Virus record (IMG/VR): IMGVR_UViG_3300045135_002333
Location: 1 to 29,988 of that record
Reading direction: 5' to 3' (one strand)
Source: a virus
Length of the DNA: 29,988 nucleotides
Shown: in pieces, positions 7,591-13,635 of the stretch
Layout: each line of letters starts with the position of its first letter
How positions within the stretch are numbered: position 1 is the stretch's first letter
Translations under genes and position numbers: made by a program
The notes under the pieces: model-generated
What the model was told of the DNA's origin: nothing
The model's database searches: none
What the model saw: only the letters and a program-made list of their open reading frames with translations

Positions 7591-8708
7591 TTGCCCGCAT
7601 CCTCTTTTAGCGCTTCGCGCCACATATCGTTGAAGTCTTTCCCCGCGTCGGCGCGCAGGATTTCCGCCACCAGGCCCGGCCGGGTCAGCCGCGCGCGGAT
7701 CGCGCCGGCCTCCAGCTTGGCGCGGGTGGCCTTTTCGGCGCTATCGCCATCCTGCAAACTCAAATACCGGGCGATGCCTTCCGGCGGCACAAAGGCCTCC
7801 AGATCTTCCATGTCCGGCTTGCCGCTATGGCGCTTGCCTGGCTCTTTCAGCTGGCGGCCGGACATATTGCCCAGGTCCACACCGGCCCAGAAAATCGCCC
7901 CCGGCCAAATCCGCATCATCATGGCGCTGGCGGTGGTTTCGATCCCTTCGCCCATCACCATGCGGCCGGTGTTGTTCCAAGGCGATAGGCGGATGGCGCC
8001 GCCCTTCTTTGACCCGCGCACCAACTTGGAAGGCAGCGCCTTGCCATCAGCGCCGATGATCCTGGCCTTTTCACCAGGGCGCGCCGGATCGATCCATGTT
8101 TGGTGAACCGCACGCACCTGGCCGGCGGCATCCTGGATGGCCGCAATCATGCAAGGCCCGCGATGGCACTGGATTGCGCGCCCTCGGGCGGCGGCCTTCA
8201 TATAGGGATGATCTGGCAGGAAGCGCAGCGCCGGCGGCCAGACTGCAAAGCGAATGCCGCGGCCGGCCAGATACGCCTCGGCCGGGCTGCCCTGGCCTGG
8301 CTGCGCAGCGTGCCAAATCTCGCGCGCGTCACGGATGGCCCGCGCACGCATGGCCGCTTCCACCTCGCGCCGTTTCTTGTCGGCCGCCTCGGCCTTGGCC
8401 TTGCGCTTGGCCACCACGGCCGGATCTGGCGCAACGTCCGCAGACCCCACCAGGAAATCCAACGCCTTCACAAAGTTACAGCCCAGCACATGCTGGACCA
8501 GCTTTAGACCGTCGCCACCCTCGTTACAGGTGCGGCAATTCCACAACCCGCGCGCAGGATTGACGCCAAATCGATCACGGCCGCCACACACCGGGCAAGG
8601 CCCGTGGCGCTCGCCACCCGTGGGGCGCAGCCCACCAATACCCAGGCGGGAAACCACTTCCATGATCGGGATGGCTTTTGCTTCATGCTTTCGCCCATCG
8701 TCGCGCAT
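7587..8708 (-). CDS. DNA primase with CHC2-like zinc ribbon and Toprim domain
   Basis: 373 residues from the ATG at 8708, which overlaps the preceding stop as TGATG. The N-terminal zinc ribbon has Cys at 38, 41, 58 and 61 (CPVCGG ... WNCRTC), followed by GGDGLKLVQ as in phage P4/T7-type primases. The Toprim domain has the acidic EGIET at 254-258 and the DGD at 320-322. A late motif GKDFNDMWRE is typical of Toprim_3 phage primases. It would lay down RNA primers on DNA opened by the SF3 helicase encoded next. The region between zinc ribbon and Toprim (residues 95-135) is a highly charged helix, probably a linker. Confidence 0.92.
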   Translation of the reverse strand: MRDDGRKHEAKAIPIMEVVSRLGIGGLRPTGGERHGPCPVCGGRDRFGVNPARGLWNCRTCNEGGDGLKLVQHVLGCNFVKALDFLVGSADVAPDPAVVAKRKAKAEAADKKRREVEAAMRARAIRDAREIWHAAQPGQGSPAEAYLAGRGIRFAVWPPALRFLPDHPYMKAAARGRAIQCHRGPCMIAAIQDAAGQVRAVHQTWIDPARPGEKARIIGADGKALPSKLVRGSKKGGAIRLSPWNNTGRMVMGEGIETTASAMMMRIWPGAIFWAGVDLGNMSGRQLKEPGKRHSGKPDMEDLEAFVPPEGIARYLSLQDGDSAEKATRAKLEAGAIRARLTRPGLVAEILRADAGKDFNDMWREALKEDAGK

Positions 8709-9169
8709 CACGCCGCACCCCGCGCCTTCTGGCCAGGTGCAACACCATCCATAGCAAAGGAAGGCGGCGCAAAGGCTTCAAACGTGAACCCCGCGCCAGC
8801 GGTCAGCGCATAGCCCAGGCCATCCACAGAACGGATTTCCACCGGCAACTCCAGGGCTGCCAGCGCTTTGCGCAGCGCGCAAATGCCCTTAATCACCATA
8901 TCGTCGCTACCCCATTCATCGCAGGGCCGATCAAGGCACCGCGCGGCCAGCAGGCTATCGATGGACACAAACCGGCCCCGGCGCCGATCCAGGGCAAACA
9001 ACATGCGAAGATCCGCGGGCGATGCCTCCAGCTGCAATTCTGCGCAGCCCTCAAAGAAGGCCGGCACCGGCGCCAGGTAATAGCCGATCAGATCCATGGC
9101 ATATTCCACTTGCTCGGCAGCAGGCTGGGCCATGATTTCATCGCGGATATGGGCCATTGGATCACGCAT
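8708..9169 (-). CDS. Orphan OmpR/PhoB-type winged-helix DNA-binding protein
   Basis: 153 residues from the ATG at 9169 (MRDPMAHIRD), chosen because it overlaps the upstream stop by 8 bases (ATGCGTGA) and has GGGGG upstream; a start at 9217 is possible but lacks a ribosome site. Residues about 45-122 match the OmpR/PhoB C-terminal winged helix in shape: LEASPADLRMLFALDRRRGR, FVSIDSLLAARC, the recognition-helix segment DDMVIKGICALRKALA, and the wing VEIRSVDGLGYAL. Alphaproteobacterial CtrA has the same layout with VWGRGYVL. There is no receiver domain, so it is not a standard two-component regulator. Placed in the replication operon, it may be an origin-binding or early regulatory factor; the function is inference. 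Confidence 0.78.
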   Translation of the reverse strand: MRDPMAHIRDEIMAQPAAEQVEYAMDLIGYYLAPVPAFFEGCAELQLEASPADLRMLFALDRRRGRFVSIDSLLAARCLDRPCDEWGSDDMVIKGICALRKALAALELPVEIRSVDGLGYALTAGAGFTFEAFAPPSFAMDGVAPGQKARGAA

Positions 9170-9446
9170 CACCGGCACCCCCAGACTTTCGCGCCCAATG
9201 TCGGCAATTCCAGGCATTCGCGCGGCGGGACTTTTGCACGGTTAAACGTGCGCACTCGGCATGGGGGAATTCACCCGCCGCCAGGTTGGGGCGCAGCTTA
9301 CCCTGGTAATGGGTGCAGGTGCCGCAAATACGCTGCAAATGCAGCGGGCAGGATGGATTATGGGGCAAATGCTCTACAGGCCGCTTTGGCAGCGGGCGAT
9401 CACCGGCGCGCGCATCCAGATAATCGGCGTCAAGTTCGTCAGACAT
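9162..9446 (-). CDS. Small Cys/His-rich protein
   Basis: 94 residues; the ATG at 9446 has AAGGGTGAAG upstream. Five cysteines, including CPLHLQRICGTCTHYQG, then C in HAECARL and C in NAWNCRHW, suggest a metal-binding fold such as those of small phage NinF-like or zinc-finger proteins, but I cannot name a family. It overlaps the winged-helix gene by 8 bases. One of the GCACG-N6-CGTGC palindromes lies inside its coding sequence, encoding part of CARLTVQ, so that operator copy is constrained by both protein and DNA function. Confidence 0.72.
   Translation of the reverse strand: MSDELDADYLDARAGDRPLPKRPVEHLPHNPSCPLHLQRICGTCTHYQGKLRPNLAAGEFPHAECARLTVQKSRRANAWNCRHWARKSGGAGDA
9236..9251. promoter_or_regulatory. 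Operator-like palindrome GCACG-GTTAAA-CGTGC
   Basis: A perfect 5-bp inverted repeat around an AT-rich 6-bp centre, inside the Cys/His-rich early gene. An intragenic copy far from a start codon resembles the roadblock (stoperator) sites of some temperate phages. Confidence 0.65.
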
Positions 9447-9449
9447 ACT

Positions 9450-9650
9450 TCACCCTTTCCGGCGAATGGCGCCAGCGGTCAGGCGGCGCAGTGGGCTTTT
9501 AGGAAGGGCATTCGGTGCTGATCGCACCAGGCCCAGATATTCCCGCAGGATTTGTTTCGCCATAGCGCTGGCGCTGGTCTGCGCATCCTCGGCCATGGCC
9601 TCAATCAGATTGCGATCACTGCGCGGCAAGGCATCCAGAAGATCATCCAT
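9450..9650 (-). CDS. Small ribbon-helix-helix-like protein
   Basis: 66 residues from the ATG at 9650 (MDDLLDALPRSDRNLIEAMA), chosen because it overlaps the preceding stop by 8 bases (ATGGATGA). The segment LPRSDRNLIEAMAEDAQTSA then SAMAKQILREYLGL has the spacing of an Arc/MetJ-type ribbon-helix-helix: short strand, helix, turn, helix. The C-terminus is basic (SPLRRLTAGAIRRKG). It is the second gene of the leftward early operon, after the Cro-like gene, so it may be a second early regulator. The RHH assignment is by eye and not certain. Confidence 0.7.
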   Translation of the reverse strand: MDDLLDALPRSDRNLIEAMAEDAQTSASAMAKQILREYLGLVRSAPNALPKSPLRRLTAGAIRRKG

Positions 9651-9912
9651 TGGACGCCCCCAGCCGTGGCAGAGACTTACCAGCCAGGGCGGCCTGGGTG
9701 CGCAGATAGGCGGACACGCTGGAAGCGGTTTCCAGGCGGATCGACTTATTGCGGCGGGCCAGGAAATCGCCCAGGGTGTTTTTACCCAGACCCAGGGCGC
9801 GCCCCACCGACAACGCAGACAAACCCAGATCGGCCAGGGCATCCTGCACCCAGCTGCGGAAATCGTCAGGCGTGGGAATGTCCGCGGCCTGGTATTTTTT
9901 TTCGTTGCTCAT
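9643..9912 (-). CDS. Cro-like HTH regulator, first gene of the leftward early operon
   Basis: 89 residues; the ATG at 9912 has GAGGTGAGC upstream. An HTH lies at about residues 31-52 (LSALSVGRALGLGKNTLGDF), resembling the XRE/Cro type. It is divergently transcribed from the CI-like gene at 10121 across a 208-base region with operator-like sites, the usual arrangement of a phage genetic switch. It heads the operon that runs through the primase and helicase genes. Calling it Cro-like is based on position and HTH; which of the two regulators maintains lysogeny is not shown by the sequence. Confidence 0.8.
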   Translation of the reverse strand: MSNEKKYQAADIPTPDDFRSWVQDALADLGLSALSVGRALGLGKNTLGDFLARRNKSIRLETASSVSAYLRTQAALAGKSLPRLGASNG

Positions 9913-10120
9913 TGCTCACCTCAGAATGGAATTACGGCCGCTACATCTTGCGCCTGCCAATCCTTTGCACGGTAAACCGTGCATTGCAACACAAAATATA
10001 GTGATGCACACGCCTCCGTGCGCTAGTCGGAAATTATTCAAGGATTTTACGGTTTCCCTTACTCTTCCCGTTAAAATGTGCAAGGTAAGGTTGCCCACAT
10101 ATAAGGAAAAGGAATTAACT
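9913..10120. promoter_or_regulatory. Divergent switch region between the two HTH regulators
   Basis: This is the gene-free interval between the leftward Cro-like and rightward CI-like genes. It contains one perfect GCACG-N6-CGTGC palindrome (9967-9982) and two weaker relatives: GCACA-CGCCTC-CGTGC at 10006-10021 and TCCCG-TTAAAA-TGTGC at 10066-10081. Three graded sites recall the three-site operators of lambdoid phages. The stretch 9989-10003 is AT-rich (ACACAAAATATAGT), and the 3' part is rich in A up to the ribosome site AAGGAAAAGGA. I could not fix promoter boxes with confidence. Confidence 0.7.
9967..9982. promoter_or_regulatory. Operator-like palindrome GCACG-GTAAAC-CGTGC
   Basis: A perfect copy located 55 bases upstream of the Cro-like start codon, in the divergent control region. 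It is the best placed site for control of the leftward early operon. Confidence 0.75.
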
Positions 10121-10447
10121 GTGGCAAAAGAAGAAAACGATCCCCGTAACAGCATTGCGCGCAAAAATCTAAGGATCGCAGCCGCAATGCGGGAAATGTC
10201 CCTGGCTGAAATATCCCGCCAGGCCGGTTTGTCCAGAAATGGATTAAGCCAGTATATTAACGGCAGCACGTCCCTTTCTTATGCCAACATGCTGCGCATC
10301 TGCGATGTGCTGCAGCTTCCCATCGGCCTGGTGCATAAAGCCGATGCCATGACGGAAAGCCGCATTCGGATCTGGCGCGCCCTGGAACGCCTGCCCGATC
10401 ACCTGGTGGGCAAGGCACTGGAAGAGGCGCAAGCCTCGCGCAGCTGA
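10121..10447 (+). CDS. CI-like XRE-family repressor (HTH only)
   Basis: 108 residues from a GTG at 10121, chosen for the ribosome site AAGGAAAAGGA; an in-frame ATG at 10076 has none and lies in operator-like sequence. The HTH is at about residues 27-49 (SLAEISRQAGLSRNGLSQYI), a clear XRE helix-turn-helix. The C-terminal half (LPIGLVHKADAMTESRIRIW followed by RALERLPDHL) is helical. There is no LexA/CI-type peptidase domain, so induction would not be by RecA-stimulated self-cleavage. It is transcribed divergently from the Cro-like gene. It is probably the lysogeny regulator and the best candidate to bind the GCACG-N6-CGTGC sites, but that is inference. Confidence 0.82.
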   Translation: MAKEENDPRNSIARKNLRIAAAMREMSLAEISRQAGLSRNGLSQYINGSTSLSYANMLRICDVLQLPIGLVHKADAMTESRIRIWRALERLPDHLVGKALEEAQASRS

Positions 10448-10560
10448 TCGGTGTCGGCCTGGTCCGCCAGCGCTTCCAGGCGATCCGCCAAAGCGGCCAG
10501 GCCATCCTCTGCTACATCTTTGATTTGGCTCCAAACCCGTTCAATATTTTCAGCATTCAT
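10399..10560 (-). CDS. Possible small helical protein, antisense to the end of the regulator
   Basis: 53 residues from the ATG at 10560 (MNAENIERVWSQIKDVAEDG), overlapping the regulator gene tail-to-tail by 49 bases. The sequence is an amphipathic helix with heptad-like LAALADRLEALADQ, which favours a real protein. There is no obvious ribosome site, and a half operator (CGTGC at 10561-10565) abuts the start codon. If expressed it would produce antisense RNA to the repressor 3' end. Uncertain. Confidence 0.4.
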   Translation of the reverse strand: MNAENIERVWSQIKDVAEDGLAALADRLEALADQADTDQLREACASSSALPTR

Positions 10561-10668
10561 CGTGCAAAGTCCCGTAGTTAGTTGTTCTCGCATTAGGTGT
10601 TTTTTTCAACTGCAGCAGGCATAGCAAAAGGTTAATAGAAAAGGCAACGGAAAAAATTGATTGAATAT

Positions 10669-10684
10669 GCACGTTTAACCGTGC
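10669..10684. promoter_or_regulatory. Operator-like palindrome GCACG-TTTAAC-CGTGC
   Basis: A perfect copy in the 164-base gap before the integration operon, ending 40 bases upstream of the first start codon at 10725. It overlaps an AT-rich stretch (10640-10668) that probably holds the promoter, so it is well placed for repression of that operon. Confidence 0.72.
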
Positions 10685-10724
10685 TACGCCTCGGGAAATC
10701 ATCAACCCTAGAAGGTTTTGACCA

Positions 10725-10856
10725 ATGCCGCATATTCGCACTAGCCCCTACGTTATCTGGGCCGAAAAACTTGAAAAGATCACCGACCGCAGCACGCCCA
10801 TTTTGATTCTATCGGCGGTGGCGATTATCACAGCCAAACACCTGGGGCTTACATGA
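10725..10856 (+). CDS. Small hypothetical protein, first gene of integration operon
   Basis: 43 residues (starts MPHIRTSPYVIWAEKLEKI), with GAAGG eight bases before the ATG. The C-terminal half is hydrophobic (TPILILSAVAIITAKHLGL), possibly a short membrane segment. The stop overlaps the next gene as ATGA, which supports expression. No family is recognised. Confidence 0.6.
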   Translation: MPHIRTSPYVIWAEKLEKITDRSTPILILSAVAIITAKHLGLT

Positions 10857-11068
10857 CCAGCTGCGCATCGATCACAAAGACCCGCACACACCTGCAGCGC
10901 CACATCGCCAAACGCGGCGGCGCCTATATCCGGCCCGAGGACAACCACCAACCCAACCCCGCCCTGCGCATCGCATCGATCCGCCTAGATGGCATCCAAG
11001 CGATAGGCCAGACCGAAGCACAGGCGCAGGCCAATTGGTTCAAGCAAAAAGAAGAGGCACCCCAATGA
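10853..11068 (+). CDS. Small hypothetical protein in integration operon (71 aa)
   Basis: Begins with ATGA overlapping the preceding stop and ends with ATGA overlapping the excisionase-like gene. It is rich in polar and basic residues (ITKTRTHLQRHIAKRGGAYI), with a Gln-rich C-terminus (QTEAQAQANWFKQKEEAPQ). No family is recognised. Translational coupling to the excisionase-like gene suggests a link to integration or early lysogenic functions. Confidence 0.68.
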   Translation: MTSCASITKTRTHLQRHIAKRGGAYIRPEDNHQPNPALRIASIRLDGIQAIGQTEAQAQANWFKQKEEAPQ

Positions 11069-11466
11069 CCGCAGCAGCCATCACCCCCAGCCTGGCCGCC
11101 GGCTATAACCTCTCTACCCCCCAGGCGGTTGACTACCTGGCAAGCCTGGGCGTTCGCACATCACGTCGCACCCTGGAAACCCTGCGCGCGGAAGGCCGGC
11201 TGGCCTGCCTGCGCGTGCGCGGCCGGGTGCGCATCCTCTACCGGCCCGAGGATCTGGTGGCCGCCTTTACAGAACTGGAAACGCCATGCCCCTCAATCTC
11301 TACAAACCGAAAGGGTATAAAAATTACTACATCCGCGGCACCATCGCGGGAACATACATTCACGAAAGCACTGGAATTGGCAGCAAAGCCAAAGCCGACG
11401 CCTACCGGGTCCGGCGTGAAACCGAAATCCTTGAACGTCACGCCTTTGGCGCCAAGGCCACGCTAA
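11065..11466 (+). CDS. Excisionase-like MerR/HTH_17-type DNA-binding protein, overlapping int
   Basis: 133 residues from the ATG at 11065, in ATGA overlap with the preceding gene. Residues about 15-70 form a winged-helix domain of the excisionase/MerR kind: LSTPQAVDYLASLGVRTSRR, TLETLRAEGRLACLRVRGRV, RILYRPEDLVAAF. That domain ends close to position 11280; the remaining 60 residues are low-complexity (SREHTF, KPKPTPTGSG, LAPRPR) and are read in another frame over the first 181 bases of int. Excisionases bend attachment DNA and set recombination direction. The domain is clear; the role is inferred from position just upstream of the integrase. Confidence 0.75.
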   Translation: MTAAAITPSLAAGYNLSTPQAVDYLASLGVRTSRRTLETLRAEGRLACLRVRGRVRILYRPEDLVAAFTELETPCPSISTNRKGIKITTSAAPSREHTFTKALELAAKPKPTPTGSGVKPKSLNVTPLAPRPR

Positions 11467-12341
11467 CCTTTGCCGAAGCCGCCACCACCTACATGAAACG
11501 CGGTGGCGAAACTCGATTTCTCGGGCCAATCCTGGAACATTTCGGCCCCGATACCAGGGTGCGCGATATTGATAACGAAGCAATTGAAGAGGCCGCCGAC
11601 GCACTTTATCCAACCGCCGCAGCCAGCACCCTAAACCGCCAGCTGGTCACGCCCATTTCTGCCGTGATCACCCTGGCCGCCGAAAACGGCAAAGCCGAAT
11701 GGCGCAAATTTCGGCGCTGGAAAGGCGGCGCCGTGCGCACGCGCTGGCTGACCCCCACAGAAATGGATCGCCTACTTGACCAGGCAGCACCGCACCTGGT
11801 GCCGATCCTGGCCTGCCTGATCGGCGGCGGGTGCCGCGCATCCGAAGCCCTGGCCATCCAGGCGCGCTATTTCTACCCCGACACTGGCGAAGCCTGGCTG
11901 GAAGATACCAAAAACGGCCACCCGCGCATGATGAAACTGCCGGGCAGGGCGCGCGACCTGATCACATCCACAGGCCTGCCAGAGACCGGCGCGCTGTTTT
12001 GCACCCCCAAAGGCCAGCCATATGTGCAGCGCGACAATGGCGGCGGGCAAATCCAGACAGCCTTCAACACGGCCCGCGATGCGGCCGGCCTGGGCGATGA
12101 TGTAACCCCGCACGTTTTGCGCCACACCTGGGCAACCTGGTATTATGCGGCAACGCGCGATTTTGGCGGGCTTATGGATCTGGGCGGGTGGCGCACCTCC
12201 AGCTGCGCCAATCGATACCGCAAGATTGCCCCCGACAACCTGGCCGATCAGCTGCAGGATCATGGCTGGGATTTCACCCGCCTGGGGCGCAACATCCCAG
12301 CGCCGGCAGAACGCCAGGCCGGGCTGCGCCTGGTCAAATAA
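11286..12341 (+). CDS. int: Tyrosine recombinase / phage integrase
   Basis: 351 residues, a normal length. The ATG at 11286 has GGAAA upstream. An N-terminal arm-binding region (residues 1-60, basic, with NYYIRGTIAGTYIHESTG) precedes a core-binding region (about 60-145) and the catalytic domain. Catalytic residues: Arg184 (GGCRASEAL), Lys209 (EDTKNG), His276 and Arg279 (HVLRH), Trp302 in place of the usual second His (LGGWRTSS), and nucleophile Tyr311 (NRYRKI). Trp at that position is known in active family members such as Cre. The attP core, a tRNA-Ser 3' segment, lies 1.1 kb downstream, so the enzyme likely integrates the phage into a tRNA-Ser(GCT) gene. Confidence 0.95.
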   Translation: MPLNLYKPKGYKNYYIRGTIAGTYIHESTGIGSKAKADAYRVRRETEILERHAFGAKATLTFAEAATTYMKRGGETRFLGPILEHFGPDTRVRDIDNEAIEEAADALYPTAAASTLNRQLVTPISAVITLAAENGKAEWRKFRRWKGGAVRTRWLTPTEMDRLLDQAAPHLVPILACLIGGGCRASEALAIQARYFYPDTGEAWLEDTKNGHPRMMKLPGRARDLITSTGLPETGALFCTPKGQPYVQRDNGGGQIQTAFNTARDAAGLGDDVTPHVLRHTWATWYYAATRDFGGLMDLGGWRTSSCANRYRKIAPDNLADQLQDHGWDFTRLGRNIPAPAERQAGLRLVK

Positions 12342-12346
12342 AATTG

Positions 12347-12392
12347 CAATGCCCATTAAAAAGGGCATTGACCCACAGGGGCAACTGCCCCT
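12347..12392 (+). other. Two tandem hairpins after the integrase gene
   Basis: CAATGCCC/GGGCATTG (12347-12354 with 12363-12370) and AGGGGCA/TGCCCCT (12377-12383 with 12386-12392) form two perfect stems just after the int stop. Neither is followed by a U-run, so an RNA processing or stability element between int and the small downstream genes is more likely than termination. Confidence 0.55.
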
Positions 12393-12447
12393 ATAAGGGA
12401 AGCACACCAGGGGCAAGGCGCCCCGCCAAAGCAAGGAAACGCACCCT

Positions 12448-12666
12448 ATGAAAACCCTAAACCTGACCAGCACCACCGGCGAAGAAACCACCGTGGCAAT
12501 CGTGCGCGAAACCGCGAAAGCCATCCTGGTGAAAGGCAATTGCAGCGAAGCCTGGTTGCCCAAGGCCGCGATCAGCGAAGCCGGCGAAATTGCGCCCTGG
12601 CTCGATTTCAGCCTAAGCCACACTTTTCTGTTTATTGCACCATTTGGCCCAGCCGCGGCCCAATGA
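12448..12666 (+). CDS. Small hypothetical protein (72 aa)
   Basis: Starts MKTLNLTSTTGEETTVAIVR, with GCAAGGAAA upstream of the ATG. It looks like a small beta-rich protein (ILVKGNCSEAWLPKAAISEA) with a hydrophobic end (HTFLFIAPFGPAAAQ). The pattern of an aliphatic strand followed by an AWLPKAAI turn occurs in small phage proteins that follow host-takeover or early genes, but I cannot name a family. The stop overlaps a tiny downstream reading frame as ATGA. Confidence 0.65.
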   Translation: MKTLNLTSTTGEETTVAIVRETAKAILVKGNCSEAWLPKAAISEAGEIAPWLDFSLSHTFLFIAPFGPAAAQ

Positions 12667-12704
12667 GCAACTGCACCACCTGCCAGATAAGGATCAAACC
12701 ATGA
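12663..12704 (+). CDS. Possible 13-residue CxxC micropeptide
   Basis: Reads MSNCTTCQIRIKP. The start overlaps the preceding stop as ATGA, and the stop overlaps the next start (ATG at 12701). Perfect coupling at both ends suggests it is at least translated, possibly only to pass ribosomes to the next gene. The CxxC could bind metal. Evidence is thin. Confidence 0.3.
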   Translation: MSNCTTCQIRIKP

Positions 12705-12910
12705 CCCCCACCGAAGTAAAAGAAGCGCGCCACAGCCTCGGCCTTACCCAGGCCCAGCTGGGCCACCTCCTAGACACAGACGGGCAGACCGTCCGCCGCA
12801 TGGAACTAGACCCAGCCGCAAGCACGTTTCGCAAGCCAGCGCCGCGCATGGCGCGGCTGATCCAGGCATACCTGGACGGATACCGCCCGGCCGATTGGCC
12901 CACCAGCTAA
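12701..12910 (+). CDS. Small XRE-type HTH protein
   Basis: 69 residues; the ATG at 12701 has AAGGATC upstream. Residues 4-28 are a clean helix-turn-helix start (TEVKEARHSLGLTQAQLGHL then LDTDGQTVRRMELD), followed by RMARLIQAYLDGYRPADWP. This resembles antitoxin-like or phage control HTH domains of minimal size. A third small regulator in the phage, encoded downstream of int. Confidence 0.78.
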   Translation: MTPTEVKEARHSLGLTQAQLGHLLDTDGQTVRRMELDPAASTFRKPAPRMARLIQAYLDGYRPADWPTS

Positions 12911-12922
12911 GGAACCAAAAAA

Positions 12923-13180
12923 ATGAACTTCGCAAACATCGCAAACAAGCCCGAAAATTTCGACCTGGAAGCCCTGCGCGCCATGATCCTGGGCAAGGTC
13001 AACAATGGCGGCGGGTTCATGCCCATTACCTTCAAATGTATGCCCAACACCATGGCGGAATTTCTGCGCGGCGCCGGCTTTGAAAAAGTCGAATTGGATG
13101 CGGGAAACGTCGCTTGCGTTACCCACCTGGGGAAATCCTTTGAAGTCACCGGCAACGGGTATGTTTCCAGCCTCAAATAA
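12923..13180 (+). CDS. Hypothetical protein (85 aa), last gene of the integration operon
   Basis: Starts MNFANIANKPENFDLEALRA, with AAGGAA upstream. The body has the feel of a small alpha/beta protein with a glycine-rich turn (GKVNNGGGFMPITFKCMPNT) and C-terminal strands (VACVTHLGKSFEVTGNGYVS). No family is recognised. A strong terminator follows 40 bases after the stop, closing the rightward operon. Confidence 0.68.
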   Translation: MNFANIANKPENFDLEALRAMILGKVNNGGGFMPITFKCMPNTMAEFLRGAGFEKVELDAGNVACVTHLGKSFEVTGNGYVSSLK

Positions 13181-13219
13181 TCACACCGCCAGGGCCGCAG
13201 CCCTGGCGCCACCACCAAC

Positions 13220-13249
13220 AAAGGCCCGCCATTTGGTGGGCCTTTTTTC
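13220..13249 (+). terminator. Rho-independent terminator of the rightward integration operon
   Basis: The stem AAGGCCCGCC (13221-13230) pairs with GGTGGGCCTT (13235-13244), including a G-U pair, across the loop ATTT, and is followed by a run of T (13243-13248). It lies 40 bases after the last gene and isolates attP from int transcription. Confidence 0.9.
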
Positions 13250-13265
13250 TTGCGATCAGGGCAAG

Positions 13266-13281
13266 GCACGAAAAACCGTGC
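13266..13281. promoter_or_regulatory. Operator-like palindrome GCACG-AAAAAC-CGTGC
   Basis: A perfect copy between the rightward terminator and the attP core, about 160 bases left of the core. Confidence 0.65.
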
Positions 13282-13361
13282 AAGCCTATCGCGCCACCCA
13301 GCCGGCGCCAGCATGTCCGGCGAAAGCCAGGCGCCCAGATCCTGGCCGCGGCCGAAAAAAC

Positions 13362-13383
13362 AAACCCGCGGCAAATCCGCGGC
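13362..13383. repeat. attP-flanking 22-bp direct repeat, left copy
   Basis: Contains CCGCGG-CAAAT-CCGCGG preceded by AAAC. An identical 22-bp copy lies at 13636-13657 on the other side of the attP core. Candidate integrase arm-type or accessory protein site. Confidence 0.8.
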
Positions 13384-13397
13384 CGTGCATTGCACGG
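13383..13397. promoter_or_regulatory. Everted half-sites CCGTGC-ATT-GCACGG
   Basis: The same half-site as the 16-bp operators, but pointing outward around a 3-bp centre and directly abutting the left 22-bp repeat. It might be a variant site for the same protein. Confidence 0.5.
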
Positions 13398-13442
13398 TTG
13401 GGCCTAAGCCTATGGGAACAAATGGAAATCATAGGGCGCGTA

Positions 13443-13506
13443 ACTCCCCTGCTAAGGGAGTAAACCGGAAACGGTTTCGAGGGTTCGAATCCCTTCGTCT
13501 CCGCCA
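13443..13506 (+). other. attP: Phage attachment site attP core: 3' part of tRNA-Ser(GCT)
   Basis: The sequence folds as the 3' two thirds of a tRNA-Ser: anticodon stem CTCCC/GGGAG (13444-13448, 13456-13460) with loop CTGCTAA, giving anticodon GCT; long variable arm AAACCG-GAAA-CGGTTT (13462-13477); T arm GAGGG-TTCGAAT-CCCTT (13479-13495); acceptor strand CGTCTCC, discriminator G and CCA ending at 13506. The 5' acceptor strand (GGAGACG expected) and D arm are absent upstream, so this is not a functional tRNA gene but the identity block that restores the host tRNA on integration. Int lies 1.1 kb away, and phage genes lie on both sides. Confidence 0.9.
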
Positions 13507-13558
13507 TACCCCCCAGAAATCATTGAATAAATCAGCTTTCTGCGGGCATCCTGGGCGC

Positions 13559-13574
13559 GCACGATAAATCGTGC
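13559..13574. promoter_or_regulatory. Operator-like palindrome GCACG-ATAAAT-CGTGC
   Basis: A perfect copy 52 bases right of the attP core. Confidence 0.65.
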
Positions 13575-13635
13575 AAATGCGCGATTTGCGAAGCATTGCG
13601 CAAAATGCCGCGCGGCATCGACCGCCCGTCACGAA

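Noticed and set aside
6733-8106. 457-codon plus-strand frame
   Set aside because: Antisense to the helicase and primase genes; composition reflects GC-rich third positions and no family features are visible.
12347-12392. Terminator after int
   Set aside because: Strong stems but no following U-run; a good terminator exists further on at 13220-13249.
13437-13506. Complete functional tRNA-Ser gene
   Set aside because: No 5' acceptor strand (GGAGACG) or D arm can be found upstream of the anticodon arm.
13286-13507. 73-codon minus-strand frame reading MAETKGFEPSKPFPVYSLSR
   Set aside because: It is the antisense translation of the tRNA-Ser fragment, a common artefact; no ribosome site and no independent evidence.
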